64,000 bases of DNA from Amycolatopsis sp. NBRC 101858 (GCF_030269325.1 NZ_BSTD01000004.1:598558-662557); one strand, 5' to 3'; positions 38,298-45,013 are shown, counted from the stretch's first letter. The notes: a model not told the origin generated them from the letters alone. A program made the numbers and translations.

Positions 38298-39107
38298 TCA
38301 CGGCTGCCAGAGGTCGACCGCGATCTCGCGCAGCCGCTCGGTGAACGTGCCGGCCGGGCTCGCCCGGTGCAGCACCGCGCGCAGGTCGGCCTCGAACTCC
38401 GCGCGGCGGTCGCCGAACAGGTGCGGCGCCGCGCTGGACAGCGAGAAGACACCGGCGACGACCTCGTCGGCGGTGCGGGTGACGTCCCGGCCCGCGACCT
38501 CGAACCGCCGCGGCCCGCGGAACCCCGCGGTGCGGTAGATCTCCGTCTCGCCGCCGGCGGTGCCGTCCGGGAGCGTGCCTTGCCCGGCGCGCCGCACCGA
38601 CCCGAGGTACGCCCGCACCAGCTCGGTGATCTCCGCGCGCGGCACCGATCCCTCGACGCCTTCGTGCGTCGTCGCGTGCACGTGGGCGCAGGCGCCGCCG
38701 GGCGCCAGCATGCCGCGCACCGCGGCGGCGACCCGCTCCCGGTCGAGCCAGTGGAACGACTGCGCGAAGGTGACCAGCCGGAACCGGCCGAGCCCGGCGG
38801 GCAGCTCCTCCGCGCGCCGGTGCACCCAGCGGCAGTTCCCGATCCCCGCCTCGGTGGCCAGCCGGTCCGCTTCGCCGAGCATGTCCGCGTCGGCGTCGAG
38901 CCCGACCGCTTCTTCGAACGAGCCGGCCAGCAGCAGCGTGAGCGAGCCGGGCCCACAGCCGACGTCCAGCAGGCGGCCGGACCGGTCGAGCTCCAGCTCG
39001 GCCGCGAAGGCCGCGGCGAGCTCCGGGGGATAGCCGGCGCGGCCCCGCGCGTAGTAGCCCGCACTGCCCGAATAGAGGGACGGATCCCACTTCCACGCGT
39101 CGCTCAC
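38298..39107 (-). CDS. Class I SAM-dependent methyltransferase
   Basis: A 269-residue methyltransferase. Motif I is LLDVGCGPGSLTLLLA at about 46-61, the acidic SAM-ribose residue follows in VGLDADADML, and motif II is LVTFAQSFHWLD near 115. The N-terminus YYARGRAGYPPELAAAF is typical of the methyltransferase 11/25 group. Its substrate is unknown. It is divergent from the GH13 gene with only 26 bp between the starts. Confidence 0.82.
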   Translation of the reverse strand: MSDAWKWDPSLYSGSAGYYARGRAGYPPELAAAFAAELELDRSGRLLDVGCGPGSLTLLLAGSFEEAVGLDADADMLGEADRLATEAGIGNCRWVHRRAEELPAGLGRFRLVTFAQSFHWLDRERVAAAVRGMLAPGGACAHVHATTHEGVEGSVPRAEITELVRAYLGSVRRAGQGTLPDGTAGGETEIYRTAGFRGPRRFEVAGRDVTRTADEVVAGVFSLSSAAPHLFGDRRAEFEADLRAVLHRASPAGTFTERLREIAVDLWQP

Positions 39108-39133
39108 GGCTCCAGCGTAGATACTCGGGTGTC

Positions 39134-40708
39134 ATGGACTCCGCGAACTGGTGGCGCGACGCCGTCGTCTACGAGGTCTACGTACGCAGCTTCGCCGACG
39201 CGGACGGGGACGGCACCGGGGATCTCGCGGGCCTGCGCTCGCGCCTGGGCCACCTGGCCGACCTCGGCGTCGACGCGGTGTGGACCACGCCGTGGTACCG
39301 CTCGCCGATGGTCGACGGCGGCTACGACGTCGAGGACCACCGGACCCCCGATCCGCTGTTCGGCACCGACTCCGACGTGCTCGACCTGGTCGCCGAGGCC
39401 CACCGGGCCGGCCTGCGGCTGCTCGTCGACGTCGTGCCGAACCACACCTCCGACCGCCACCCGTGGTTCCGCGCCGCGCTCGACGGCGGGCCCGAACGCG
39501 CGCGGTACCACTTCCGGCCGGGGCGCGGCGCGGACGGCGAGCTGCCGCCCACCGACTGGCGCAGCGTCTTCGGCGGGCCGGCGTGGACGCGGGTGGCCGA
39601 CGGCGAGTGGTACCTGCACCTGTTCGCCCCCGAACAGCCCGACCTCAACTGGGACGACGCCGCGGTCCGCGCGGAGTTCGAGGACCTGCTGCGGTTCTGG
39701 TTCGCCCGCGGCGTCGACGGCGTGCGCATCGACGTCGCCCACGGCCTGCTCAAGGACCCGGCGTTCCCCGACCTCGGCGTCGAGGACGAGGAGATCGCGC
39801 GGCCGCCCGACCGCAGCTCGCACCCGCACTGGGACCTCGACGGCGTGCACGAGATCTACCGGTCCTGGCGCAAGATCGCGGGGGAGTTCGGCCCGGACCG
39901 GGTGTTCGTCGCGGAGGCGTGGGTCGACCGGCCGGACCGCCTCGCGCGGTACATGCGCCCGGACGAGCTGCACACGGCGTTCAACTTCGACTTCCTCCGC
40001 TGCGACTGGGACGCGGCCGCGTTGCGCGAGGTGATCGACCGGACGCTCGAAGCGCTGGAAGCGGTCGGCGCGCCCGCGACGTGGGTGCTGTCCAACCACG
40101 ACGTCGTCCGGCACGTGACGCGGTTCGCGCCCGGCGGCGACCTCGCGCTGGGCCGGCGCCGGGCCCGGGCGGCGCTGCTGCTGATGCTCGCCCTGCCCGG
40201 CGGCGCGTACCTCTACCAGGGCGAGGAGCTGGGCCTGGAGGAGGTCGAGGACCTGCCCGAAGCCGTGCTCGCCGACCCGACGTGGGAGCGTTCCGGCCAC
40301 ACGCGCCGCGGTCGCGACGGCTGCCGGGTGCCGCTGCCGTGGTCGGGGACGGCGCCGCCGTTCGGGTTCACGGCCGAGGGGACCCGCCCGTGGCTGCCGC
40401 AGCCGGCCCAGTGGCGGGCGGCGACGGCCGAGGCCCAGGCGGTCGATCCGGGTTCGATGCTCCGGCTGTACCGCGCGGCCCTCGCCGCCCGCCGGGCGCA
40501 CCCGGCGCTCGGGGACGGGACGTTGACGTGGTCACCGTCGGCTCCTGGGGTGCTGTCCTTCGCGCGGGAGCCGGGGTTCGGCTGCGTGGTGAACCTGTCG
40601 GCGGAGCCGTGCGAGCTGCCGGAGAGCTCGCGGGTGCTGCTGTCGAGCGTGCCGATCGAGGGCGGCCGGGTGCCGGTGGACGCGGCGGTGTGGCTCGTCC
40701 GCGACTGA
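39134..40708 (+). CDS. GH13 alpha-glucosidase-type glycoside hydrolase
   Basis: A 524-residue cytoplasmic GH13 enzyme acting on alpha-1,4- or alpha-1,6-glucosides. The catalytic set is present: nucleophile Asp200 (GVRIDVAHG), acid Glu261 (VFVAEAW) and Asp323 (LSNHDVVRH). The conserved region I is DVVPNHTSD. No signal peptide is present. Length and the start WWRDAVVYEVYVRSFAD fit oligo-1,6-glucosidase/alpha-glucosidase subfamilies. Its neighbours do not form a sugar-uptake operon. Confidence 0.92.
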   Translation: MDSANWWRDAVVYEVYVRSFADADGDGTGDLAGLRSRLGHLADLGVDAVWTTPWYRSPMVDGGYDVEDHRTPDPLFGTDSDVLDLVAEAHRAGLRLLVDVVPNHTSDRHPWFRAALDGGPERARYHFRPGRGADGELPPTDWRSVFGGPAWTRVADGEWYLHLFAPEQPDLNWDDAAVRAEFEDLLRFWFARGVDGVRIDVAHGLLKDPAFPDLGVEDEEIARPPDRSSHPHWDLDGVHEIYRSWRKIAGEFGPDRVFVAEAWVDRPDRLARYMRPDELHTAFNFDFLRCDWDAAALREVIDRTLEALEAVGAPATWVLSNHDVVRHVTRFAPGGDLALGRRRARAALLLMLALPGGAYLYQGEELGLEEVEDLPEAVLADPTWERSGHTRRGRDGCRVPLPWSGTAPPFGFTAEGTRPWLPQPAQWRAATAEAQAVDPGSMLRLYRAALAARRAHPALGDGTLTWSPSAPGVLSFAREPGFGCVVNLSAEPCELPESSRVLLSSVPIEGGRVPVDAAVWLVRD

Positions 40709-40770
40709 AGGGCCGCGGGAGGGCTCGCCGGGAGTTGAGCGAATATCACCCGGGCGGGTTGAGTGAAGCG

Positions 40771-40796
40771 GTGTGAAACCGGGAGCGGCGGGGTAT
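40771..40796 (+). promoter_or_regulatory. Stress-sigma (SigB/F-type) promoter candidate
   Basis: GTGT and GGGTAT separated by 16 bp, matching the GNTT-N14-16-GGGTAY layout, about 45 bp before the small ANTAR-like gene. Confidence 0.4.
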
Positions 40797-40840
40797 CCGG
40801 TCGCGTTCGTTGCCGCTCTGCCCGAGCCGGAGGTCGTCCG

Positions 40841-41029
40841 ATGCCCGTCCGCACCCCGCGCCCGCCCGCCACCGACGTCGTGGCCATGGCGCTGAAAGTC
40901 CTGGTGGCCCAGGGTATGACGGGCGCGGCCGCGCAGGCCGCGCTGATCTCGATGGCGCAGGAGCGCGGCCTGGCGGTGCGGAACTGCGCCGCGCTGGTCG
41001 TGGCCGCCGTCGACCGGAGGGTGGGTTGA
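40841..41029 (+). CDS. Stand-alone ANTAR-like small protein
   Basis: A 62-residue protein that is little more than an ANTAR-like three-helix bundle: VVAMALKVLVAQGMTGAAAQ, then MAQERGLAVRNCAALVVAAV. ANTAR domains bind paired RNA hairpins and antiterminate, but normally sit behind a GAF or receiver domain; no sensor is seen here. The assignment is by pattern only. Its stop overlaps the next start by 1 bp. Confidence 0.55.
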   Translation: MPVRTPRPPATDVVAMALKVLVAQGMTGAAAQAALISMAQERGLAVRNCAALVVAAVDRRVG

Positions 41030-41205
41030 TGGCCCTCGCCGGGGGATTCTCGCGGGCCGGCAACGCCGACACCGGCGGGGGCGTGCTGCTCGCCGTCGGG
41101 CTGGTCGTCGCGTTCTTCGGCTGGTGGTCCTGGTGGGCGGTCGTGGGCATCGCGCTGACCGCCGCCGGCGTCCTGTGGCTCGCGACGGCGAACCGGCACG
41201 AGTAA
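41029..41205 (+). CDS. Small two-helix membrane protein
   Basis: A 58-residue protein with two predicted membrane helices (VLLAVGLVVAFFGWWSW and AVVGIALTAAGVLWLA). Its ATG overlaps the previous stop (TGATGG) and GGAGGG precedes it, so it is co-translated with the ANTAR-like gene. I do not recognise it. Confidence 0.6.
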   Translation: MALAGGFSRAGNADTGGGVLLAVGLVVAFFGWWSWWAVVGIALTAAGVLWLATANRHE

Positions 41206-41219
41206 CCCGGCGGCCCCGC

Positions 41220-42119
41220 TCAGGCGTCGACGGTCTCGAGCCGCCGGGGCTGCAGCCGGTCCAGGACCGGACGCGACAGGTGCGGCCGCCCGCCCGCGTG
41301 CTCGGTCGTCGCCGCGGCGGCCGCGACCGCCAGGCAGGCCGCCGTCTCCAGCGGCCGGCGGCGGGTCAGCGCCGCGGTCAGGGTCGCGACCAGCGCGTCC
41401 CCGGCCCCGGCCGGGTCGACCACCTCGGTCTCGACGTGCGGCACGAACCACGCCTGGCCCGGCCCGGCGAACAGGTGCCCCTGCCCGGCCACTTCGAGCA
41501 CGACCACCGACGGCCCGCGCCGCCGCAGATCGGCCGCGGCGCGGGCCGCACCGGCGACGTCGTCGGCCGCCTCTCCGGTGAGCAGCTCGGCCTCGTGCCC
41601 GTCGGCCCGCACGACGTCGGCGAGCGCGAGCAGGCCGGCGGCGTCGCGGCCGGGAGCGCCGTCCAGGACGACCCGCGTGCCCGCCGTGCGCGCGAGCCGG
41701 GCCGCCAGCAGGGCCGTCGGGGCGGGCTGGCGCAGCTGGACGATGAGGGATCCGGCGGCCGAGATCGGGGCGGCCGCGGCGACCACGTCGGTCTCGGTCA
41801 CCAGGGTCGCGTCCGGGATGTGCTCGAGGTACCGGCGGCGGCCGTCGTCGTCGACGACGTCGACGATCACCGCCGTCTCGGTACCCGGCCGGCGGACCAC
41901 GTGCGTGGTGCCGATCCGGTCGGCCCGGGCGCGGGCACGCAGCGCGTCGCCGGCGGCGTCCTGCCCGACGACGCCGACCAGCGAGACCGTCACACCGAGC
42001 TGGCTCAGCGCCAGGGCCTGGTTGGCGCCCTGCCCGCCGAGCAGCTCCGCCGGGTCGTCCGGGGCCTCGAGCACCAGGTCACGGGCGATCTGCCCGACCA
42101 CCACGACTTCGCTGAACAT
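41220..42119 (-). CDS. PfkB-family (ribokinase-like) sugar kinase
   Basis: A 299-residue carbohydrate kinase. The N-terminal sugar motif is ELLGGQGANQALALSQLG; the C-terminal PfkB signature DPAGAGDALVATLTAAL holds the catalytic Asp in GAGD. These are ribokinase hallmarks, but with no ribose transporter nearby the substrate could be another nucleoside or sugar. ATG 42119 overlaps the stop of a six-codon ORF (TGATG). GTG 42122 is a weaker alternative. Confidence 0.88.
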   Translation of the reverse strand: MFSEVVVVGQIARDLVLEAPDDPAELLGGQGANQALALSQLGVTVSLVGVVGQDAAGDALRARARADRIGTTHVVRRPGTETAVIVDVVDDDGRRRYLEHIPDATLVTETDVVAAAAPISAAGSLIVQLRQPAPTALLAARLARTAGTRVVLDGAPGRDAAGLLALADVVRADGHEAELLTGEAADDVAGAARAAADLRRRGPSVVVLEVAGQGHLFAGPGQAWFVPHVETEVVDPAGAGDALVATLTAALTRRRPLETAACLAVAAAAATTEHAGGRPHLSRPVLDRLQPRRLETVDA

Positions 42120-42139
42120 CACGGGTACCGCCGGTCCAT
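42119..42139 (-). CDS. Six-codon upstream ORF coupled to the sugar kinase
   Basis: GAGGAGG followed 4 nt later by ATG encodes MDRRYP and a TGA that shares one base with the kinase ATG. The only strong ribosome site belongs to this mini-ORF, so kinase translation probably depends on termination and restart. Too small to show a function of its own. Confidence 0.45.
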   Translation of the reverse strand: MDRRYP

Positions 42140-42181
42140 GGCGCCTCCTCGGTTGGCGAATATCGGCTACCCGGGCCCGGG

Positions 42182-42199
42182 CGGGCGGCAAACCGCCCG
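42182..42199. other. Short perfect hairpin in divergent promoter region
   Basis: CGGGCGG-CAAA-CCGCCCG, a 7-bp stem with a four-base loop in the intergenic space between the kinase and STAS genes. It may insulate the two promoters. Confidence 0.4.
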
Positions 42200-42249
42200 T
42201 TCGGGTCGTCTGCGGACACGATCGGCGGGCGTCCACGGCGAAAGAGGGC

Positions 42250-42274
42250 GTTTCCGTTCCGGCGGTTTGGGTAC
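42250..42274 (+). promoter_or_regulatory. SigB/F-type promoter of the STAS gene
   Basis: GTTT (42250-42253), 15-bp spacer and GGGTAC (42269-42274) match the consensus of actinobacterial stress sigma factors. It lies 70 bp before the GTG start of the anti-anti-sigma-like gene, a class often autoregulated this way. Confidence 0.6.
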
Positions 42275-42343
42275 CAAGATCCCGACGTTGATCACCTCGC
42301 TGCGACGCCGGCCCCGCGCCGGCGCGGAAGGCCTGCCGAAACC

Positions 42344-42739
42344 GTGTCCCCCACGTTCCCGGTCCCCACCCGGTCCGCGCCCCTCGTGGCGCGCCGGACG
42401 GAGTACCGCCCCGGTCTGCTGGTGCTGACCTTCGCCGGCGAGATCGACACCCTGACCCTGCCGATCCTGCAGCGCGAGCTGGTGGAGTCCCCACCGGGCA
42501 CGACGGTGGTGAACCTGTCGAAGGTGGCGTTCGTCGGCCTGGCCGGTGCCCGCGCCCTGGCGGCGGCCGCGGAGCTCGCGGGCCAGGAGGGCGGGCGGCT
42601 GGTCGTGGTGGCGAACAGCCGCACCCTGGCGCGGCTGTTCCGGATCACGGGACTGGCGGCGGTGCTCCCGATGTTCGCGTCGCTGTCGGACGCGCTGCGG
42701 GAGCTGTTGGCCTCAGGGATGCAGAACGCGGCAGGCTGA
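42344..42739 (+). CDS. STAS-domain anti-sigma-factor-antagonist-like protein
   Basis: A 131-residue protein with one STAS domain from about 22 to 125: LVLTFAGEIDTLTLPILQREL, then VVNLSKVAFVGLAGARALAAA. In classical antagonists such as SpoIIAA the loop after this strand holds a phosphorylated Ser (DSSG); here it reads FVGLAG with no Ser or Thr, so partner switching by that phosphorylation is not possible. It starts at GTG 42344. It may be a constitutively active antagonist or a binding module. Confidence 0.78.
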   Translation: MSPTFPVPTRSAPLVARRTEYRPGLLVLTFAGEIDTLTLPILQRELVESPPGTTVVNLSKVAFVGLAGARALAAAAELAGQEGGRLVVVANSRTLARLFRITGLAAVLPMFASLSDALRELLASGMQNAAG

Positions 42740-42778
42740 GCGGTGGTTTCCGGCGGTGAATGCGCCGGAGATAAATGA

Positions 42779-42807
42779 TTGACGGCGGAGCCGGGCGGGT
42801 GCATGAT
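42779..42807 (+). promoter_or_regulatory. Sigma-70-type promoter of the leader/tRNA unit
   Basis: TTGACG (42779-42784), a 17-bp spacer and CATGAT (42802-42807). Transcription would start near 42814, about 33 nt before the small ORF. The 320-bp gap between the STAS gene and the tRNAs is filled by this promoter, the leader ORF and the terminator. Confidence 0.6.
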
Positions 42808-42846
42808 GAATGGACATCACCTCGGGAATTTCGGCGGGAGCAAGTC

Positions 42847-42942
42847 ATGACGAGCACGAGCACGCGGGCGGCGGGAAACCTCGCATGTCTGCCGTGTGCG
42901 CGACTCGCCTGCCTGCTGGGTGGTGCAAGCTCCCCGCCGTGA
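42847..42942 (+). CDS. 31-codon Cys-rich leader peptide ORF
   Basis: ATG 42847 to TGA 42942 encodes 31 residues ending in the stretch LACLPCARLACLLGGAS, with three Cys codons (TGT, TGT, TGC) within nine codons. GGCGGGAG lies 7-14 nt upstream. A GAAA-capped hairpin overlaps its stop codon and an intrinsic terminator begins 21 nt later. That is the layout of amino-acid attenuators; Cys-rich uORFs are known cysteine-responsive attenuators in mycobacteria. Coding is inferred from layout, not proven. Confidence 0.55.
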   Translation: MTSTSTRAAGNLACLPCARLACLLGGASSPP

Positions 42943-42955
42943 CGGGAAACCGTCA
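42940..42955 (+). promoter_or_regulatory. GAAA-tetraloop hairpin at the leader stop codon
   Basis: TGACGG-GAAA-CCGTCA, a perfect 6-bp stem whose left arm contains the TGA stop of the Cys-rich leader. A ribosome finishing the leader would melt it, so it may sense leader translation. Confidence 0.55.
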
Positions 42956-42963
42956 GGTCAGGG

Positions 42964-42999
42964 AGCCGCCCCTCGGGAAACCGAACCGGGCGGCTTTTT
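42964..42999 (+). terminator. Intrinsic terminator (attenuator) before the tRNA pair
   Basis: AGCCGCCC (42964-42971) pairs with GGGCGGCT (42988-42995), with an inner TCGG/CCGA stem, followed by TTTTT. A T-rich stretch continues to 43014. It is the only hairpin with a true T-tract that I noticed in the window. Confidence 0.85.
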
Positions 43000-43059
43000 C
43001 GTTGTTTCTTTATTTGGCGTGCCGGGGATTTATTTGAGTCCCGCCGGTGCTTTTGTTTC

Positions 43060-43132
43060 GCCCCTGTAGCCCAACGGAAGAGGCAACGCGCTCAGAACGC
43101 GTTCAGTCCAGGTTCGAATCCTGGTGGGGGTA
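43060..43132 (+). tRNA. tRNA with CAG (Leu) anticodon but class I shape
   Basis: A cloverleaf can be drawn: acceptor GCCCCTG/TGGGGGT (three G-U pairs), D-stem GCC/GGC, anticodon stem ACGCG/CGCGT with loop CTCAGAA (anticodon CAG, 43093-43095), variable loop of only 5 nt, T-arm CCAGG-TTCGAAT-CCTGG, discriminator A. Leu tRNAs normally have a long variable arm; this lacks it. The loop differs by one base from the Met loop CTCATAA. CCA is not encoded. Charging identity is therefore uncertain. Confidence 0.75.
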
Positions 43133-43925
43133 CTCGGTCTTCACCGGCCCACTTCACGACGGTCGTGCGCCGGCCTGCAAAGCCGGACGGTCCGGGTTCG
43201 ACTCCTGGGTGGGCCTCCACGGCCGCTTCCGGACGCGGCAGCGGCCCGACGGCCAAGCCGCGGCGGCGGCAGTCTTCGATGAGGCCGGGGAGTGCGCCGA
43301 GAGTGGCTCGCCAGGCGCCGTTGCCGGTGGTGACGTCGCTGTCGTGCAGGAGGATCGTGCCGCCGTTCCCGAGGTGGCCCGTGACGCGGCGGCGGATCGA
43401 GCCGGGTGTGCAGCTCTCGGTCCAGTCGAAACCCCAGGTGCTCCAGAGGATCGGCGTGAGACCCAGGCGCCGCGCCGAGATCAAGGATGCCGTGCTGAAG
43501 ACGCCGTAAGGCGGGCGGAACCAGCACGGTCGCGAGCCGGTCAGGCGGTGGAGCAGGTCGCGGGTCGCGCGCAGGTCGCGGTGGGTTGCCCGAGGCGATC
43601 GGCGCAGCAGGCAGCGGTGGTCCCAGCCGTGCACGCCGACGTCGTGGCCGGCGGCGGTGATGGCCCGGACGACGTCCGGGGCCCGCTGTGCCTGGACGCC
43701 GAGCAGGAAGAACGTGGCGCGGACGTCGTGGTCGGCCAGCACCCTCAGGAACCGGGGCGTCGAGGCGGCGGAGGGGCCGTCGTCGAAGGTCAGCGCGACC
43801 TGCCCGGGTGTGGTCGCGCCCGCCAGGCGCGGCAGGAGCGCGCGCCGGGGACCGGGCAGGAACGCCGCGGCCGGCGCGGCGTGGGCGGCGAGGGCCAAAG
43901 TGGCGAGCGCGGCAGCGGCTTTCAC
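43092..43925 (-). CDS. Polysaccharide deacetylase whose 3' end runs through two antisense tRNAs
   Basis: A 277-residue NodB-homology protein with an N-terminal signal or anchor (1-21). Catalytic motifs are complete: TFDDGPS (Asp48, Asp49), HGWDH (His99, His103), RPPYG (about 137-141) and a late LLHDSD. The fold should end near residue 231 (LAVGPLPR). The remaining 46 codons are the complement of the tRNA-Cys-like gene and part of the CAG tRNA (giving PPGFEPG), so the native stop seems lost or the tRNAs were inserted at the end. GTG 43925 overlaps the glycosyltransferase stop. It probably deacetylates a wall or capsular polysaccharide. Confidence 0.82.
   Translation of the reverse strand: MKAAAALATLALAAHAAPAAAFLPGPRRALLPRLAGATTPGQVALTFDDGPSAASTPRFLRVLADHDVRATFFLLGVQAQRAPDVVRAITAAGHDVGVHGWDHRCLLRRSPRATHRDLRATRDLLHRLTGSRPCWFRPPYGVFSTASLISARRLGLTPILWSTWGFDWTESCTPGSIRRRVTGHLGNGGTILLHDSDVTTGNGAWRATLGALPGLIEDCRRRGLAVGPLPRPEAAVEAHPGVEPGPSGFAGRRTTVVKWAGEDRVPPPGFEPGLNAF
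43146..43219 (+). tRNA. tRNA-Cys-like gene (GCA) with aberrant D-arm and encoded CCA
   Basis: The acceptor GGCCCAC/GTGGGCC is perfect, the discriminator is T and CCA is encoded. Anticodon stem CCGGC/GCCGG with loop CTGCAAA gives anticodon GCA (43177-43179); variable loop 5 nt; T-arm CCGGG-TTCGACT-CCTGG. U73 plus GCA are the main CysRS identity elements. The D-arm is abnormal: CACGA/TCGTG pairs leave a loop of about 3-5 nt, though GG is kept. It follows the CAG tRNA after 13 nt and lies antisense to the deacetylase gene end. Confidence 0.6.
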
Positions 43926-44962
43926 GTGGGCTCCATCAGTTTTTCCAGCAGTGTCACGGCGTCTTGGGCGGCGAGGAGCCGATCGTGGGGACGCGCCGCG
44001 GTGAGGAGCGCCCCGAGTTCGTGGCGGGCGCGGATCCAGGGGACCAGCCCGATCCGATCGAGCACGGCGGCGTTGGCGCGGCCGTGGCCGGGCAGGCAGC
44101 GGTAGGCGAGGACGGGCAGCCCGGTGGCGAGTGCTTCGGACGTCGTCAAGCCGCCCGCGTTCTGGACGACGACGTCGACGGCGTGCAGGAGCCGGGGCAT
44201 GTCGTCGACCCAGCCGAGGACGTGCCGGTGTCCGGCGGCGAGCAGCTGCGCGCGCAGCGCGGTGTTGCGGCCGCACACGACGATCGGGATCGCCGCGCCG
44301 GTGGCCGCGACGTCGGCCGCGGTCTCGCGGACCTGGCCCACACCCCAGGAACCGGCGACGACGAGGGCCAGGCGGCCGTGGCCGGGCAGCCGGAAGGCGC
44401 GCCTGGCCCGGTGTCGTTCGTCCGCGCTCGCCGGGTGGAAGCCGGAGCGGACCACGGGGGCGGTGACGGCCGTGTCCATGGCTCCGAGCGTCCGTGCCTG
44501 GTCCGCTGCCGGGCGGTTCGGGGCGAGGTACAAGTCGGCTCCGGGGTGCACGGCCAGCCGGTGCACCGCGGGATCGGTCAGGTAGACGCCCACCGGTGCG
44601 GTCAGGACGCCTCTGGTGCGCAGGGCGCCCAGCGCCTGGGTGGCCAGGGGGTAGGTCGAGACGAGCAGGTCGGCACCACGGACGAGCGTGGACAGGCGCG
44701 GTTGCGCGAGGGTGGCGGCCCGGGCGGCCAGCGCGGCTCCCCAAGTGGTCCCGAGCGCGCTCAGCGTCCAGTCCCAGCTGCGAGGGACGACCTCGAGCTG
44801 GCGGTGGTAGAAGGCGCACACGCGCGGCCCGAGCGACCCGGGCAGGAGGTCCAGGTAGTCGGCTACCTCGACGTCGTGGCCGGTCAGCCGGTCGGCCAGG
44901 GCGTAAGCCGCTCCGTCGTGCCCGGCGCCCACGCGCGCCGAGACGATCACGATGCGCGCCAT
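43922..44962 (-). CDS. MGDG-synthase-like GT28 glycosyltransferase
   Basis: A 346-residue retaining-to-inverting GT-B enzyme of the MurG/MGDG synthase family. The N-terminal motif VSARVGAGHDGAA matches the lipid-acceptor loop of diacylglycerol glycosyltransferases, and VVQNAGGLTTSEALATGLP is the nucleotide-sugar site. It should glycosylate a membrane lipid at the cytoplasmic face. GGGAGCGGG lies just before ATG 44962. It is cotranscribed with the deacetylase and preceded by BlaI-type operator repeats, linking it to envelope stress. Confidence 0.85.
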   Translation of the reverse strand: MARIVIVSARVGAGHDGAAYALADRLTGHDVEVADYLDLLPGSLGPRVCAFYHRQLEVVPRSWDWTLSALGTTWGAALAARAATLAQPRLSTLVRGADLLVSTYPLATQALGALRTRGVLTAPVGVYLTDPAVHRLAVHPGADLYLAPNRPAADQARTLGAMDTAVTAPVVRSGFHPASADERHRARRAFRLPGHGRLALVVAGSWGVGQVRETAADVAATGAAIPIVVCGRNTALRAQLLAAGHRHVLGWVDDMPRLLHAVDVVVQNAGGLTTSEALATGLPVLAYRCLPGHGRANAAVLDRIGLVPWIRARHELGALLTAARPHDRLLAAQDAVTLLEKLMEPT

Positions 44963-44973
44963 GACCCGCTCCC

Positions 44974-45013
44974 ATCTACGACAACTAAGTAGAAGTTCTA
45001 CACGACCGTAGAT
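44974..45013. promoter_or_regulatory. BlaI-type operator repeats before the glycosyltransferase
   Basis: A good site TTCTAC-ACGAC-CGTAGAT (44996-45013) and a weaker one starting ATCTAC at 44974, 22 bp apart. Between them lies the perfect palindrome GTAGAA-G-TTCTAC (44989-45001). The geometry equals sites before blaI, uppP and dedA. Confidence 0.65.

Noticed and set aside
42794-42863. Minus-strand short ORF over the leader region
   Set aside because: It crosses the promoter and leader with no ribosome site and overlaps the better supported Cys-rich ORF.
43926-44975. In-frame extension of the deacetylase frame upstream to 44975
   Set aside because: This part is antisense-frame shadow of the glycosyltransferase; the deacetylase signal peptide begins at GTG 43925.
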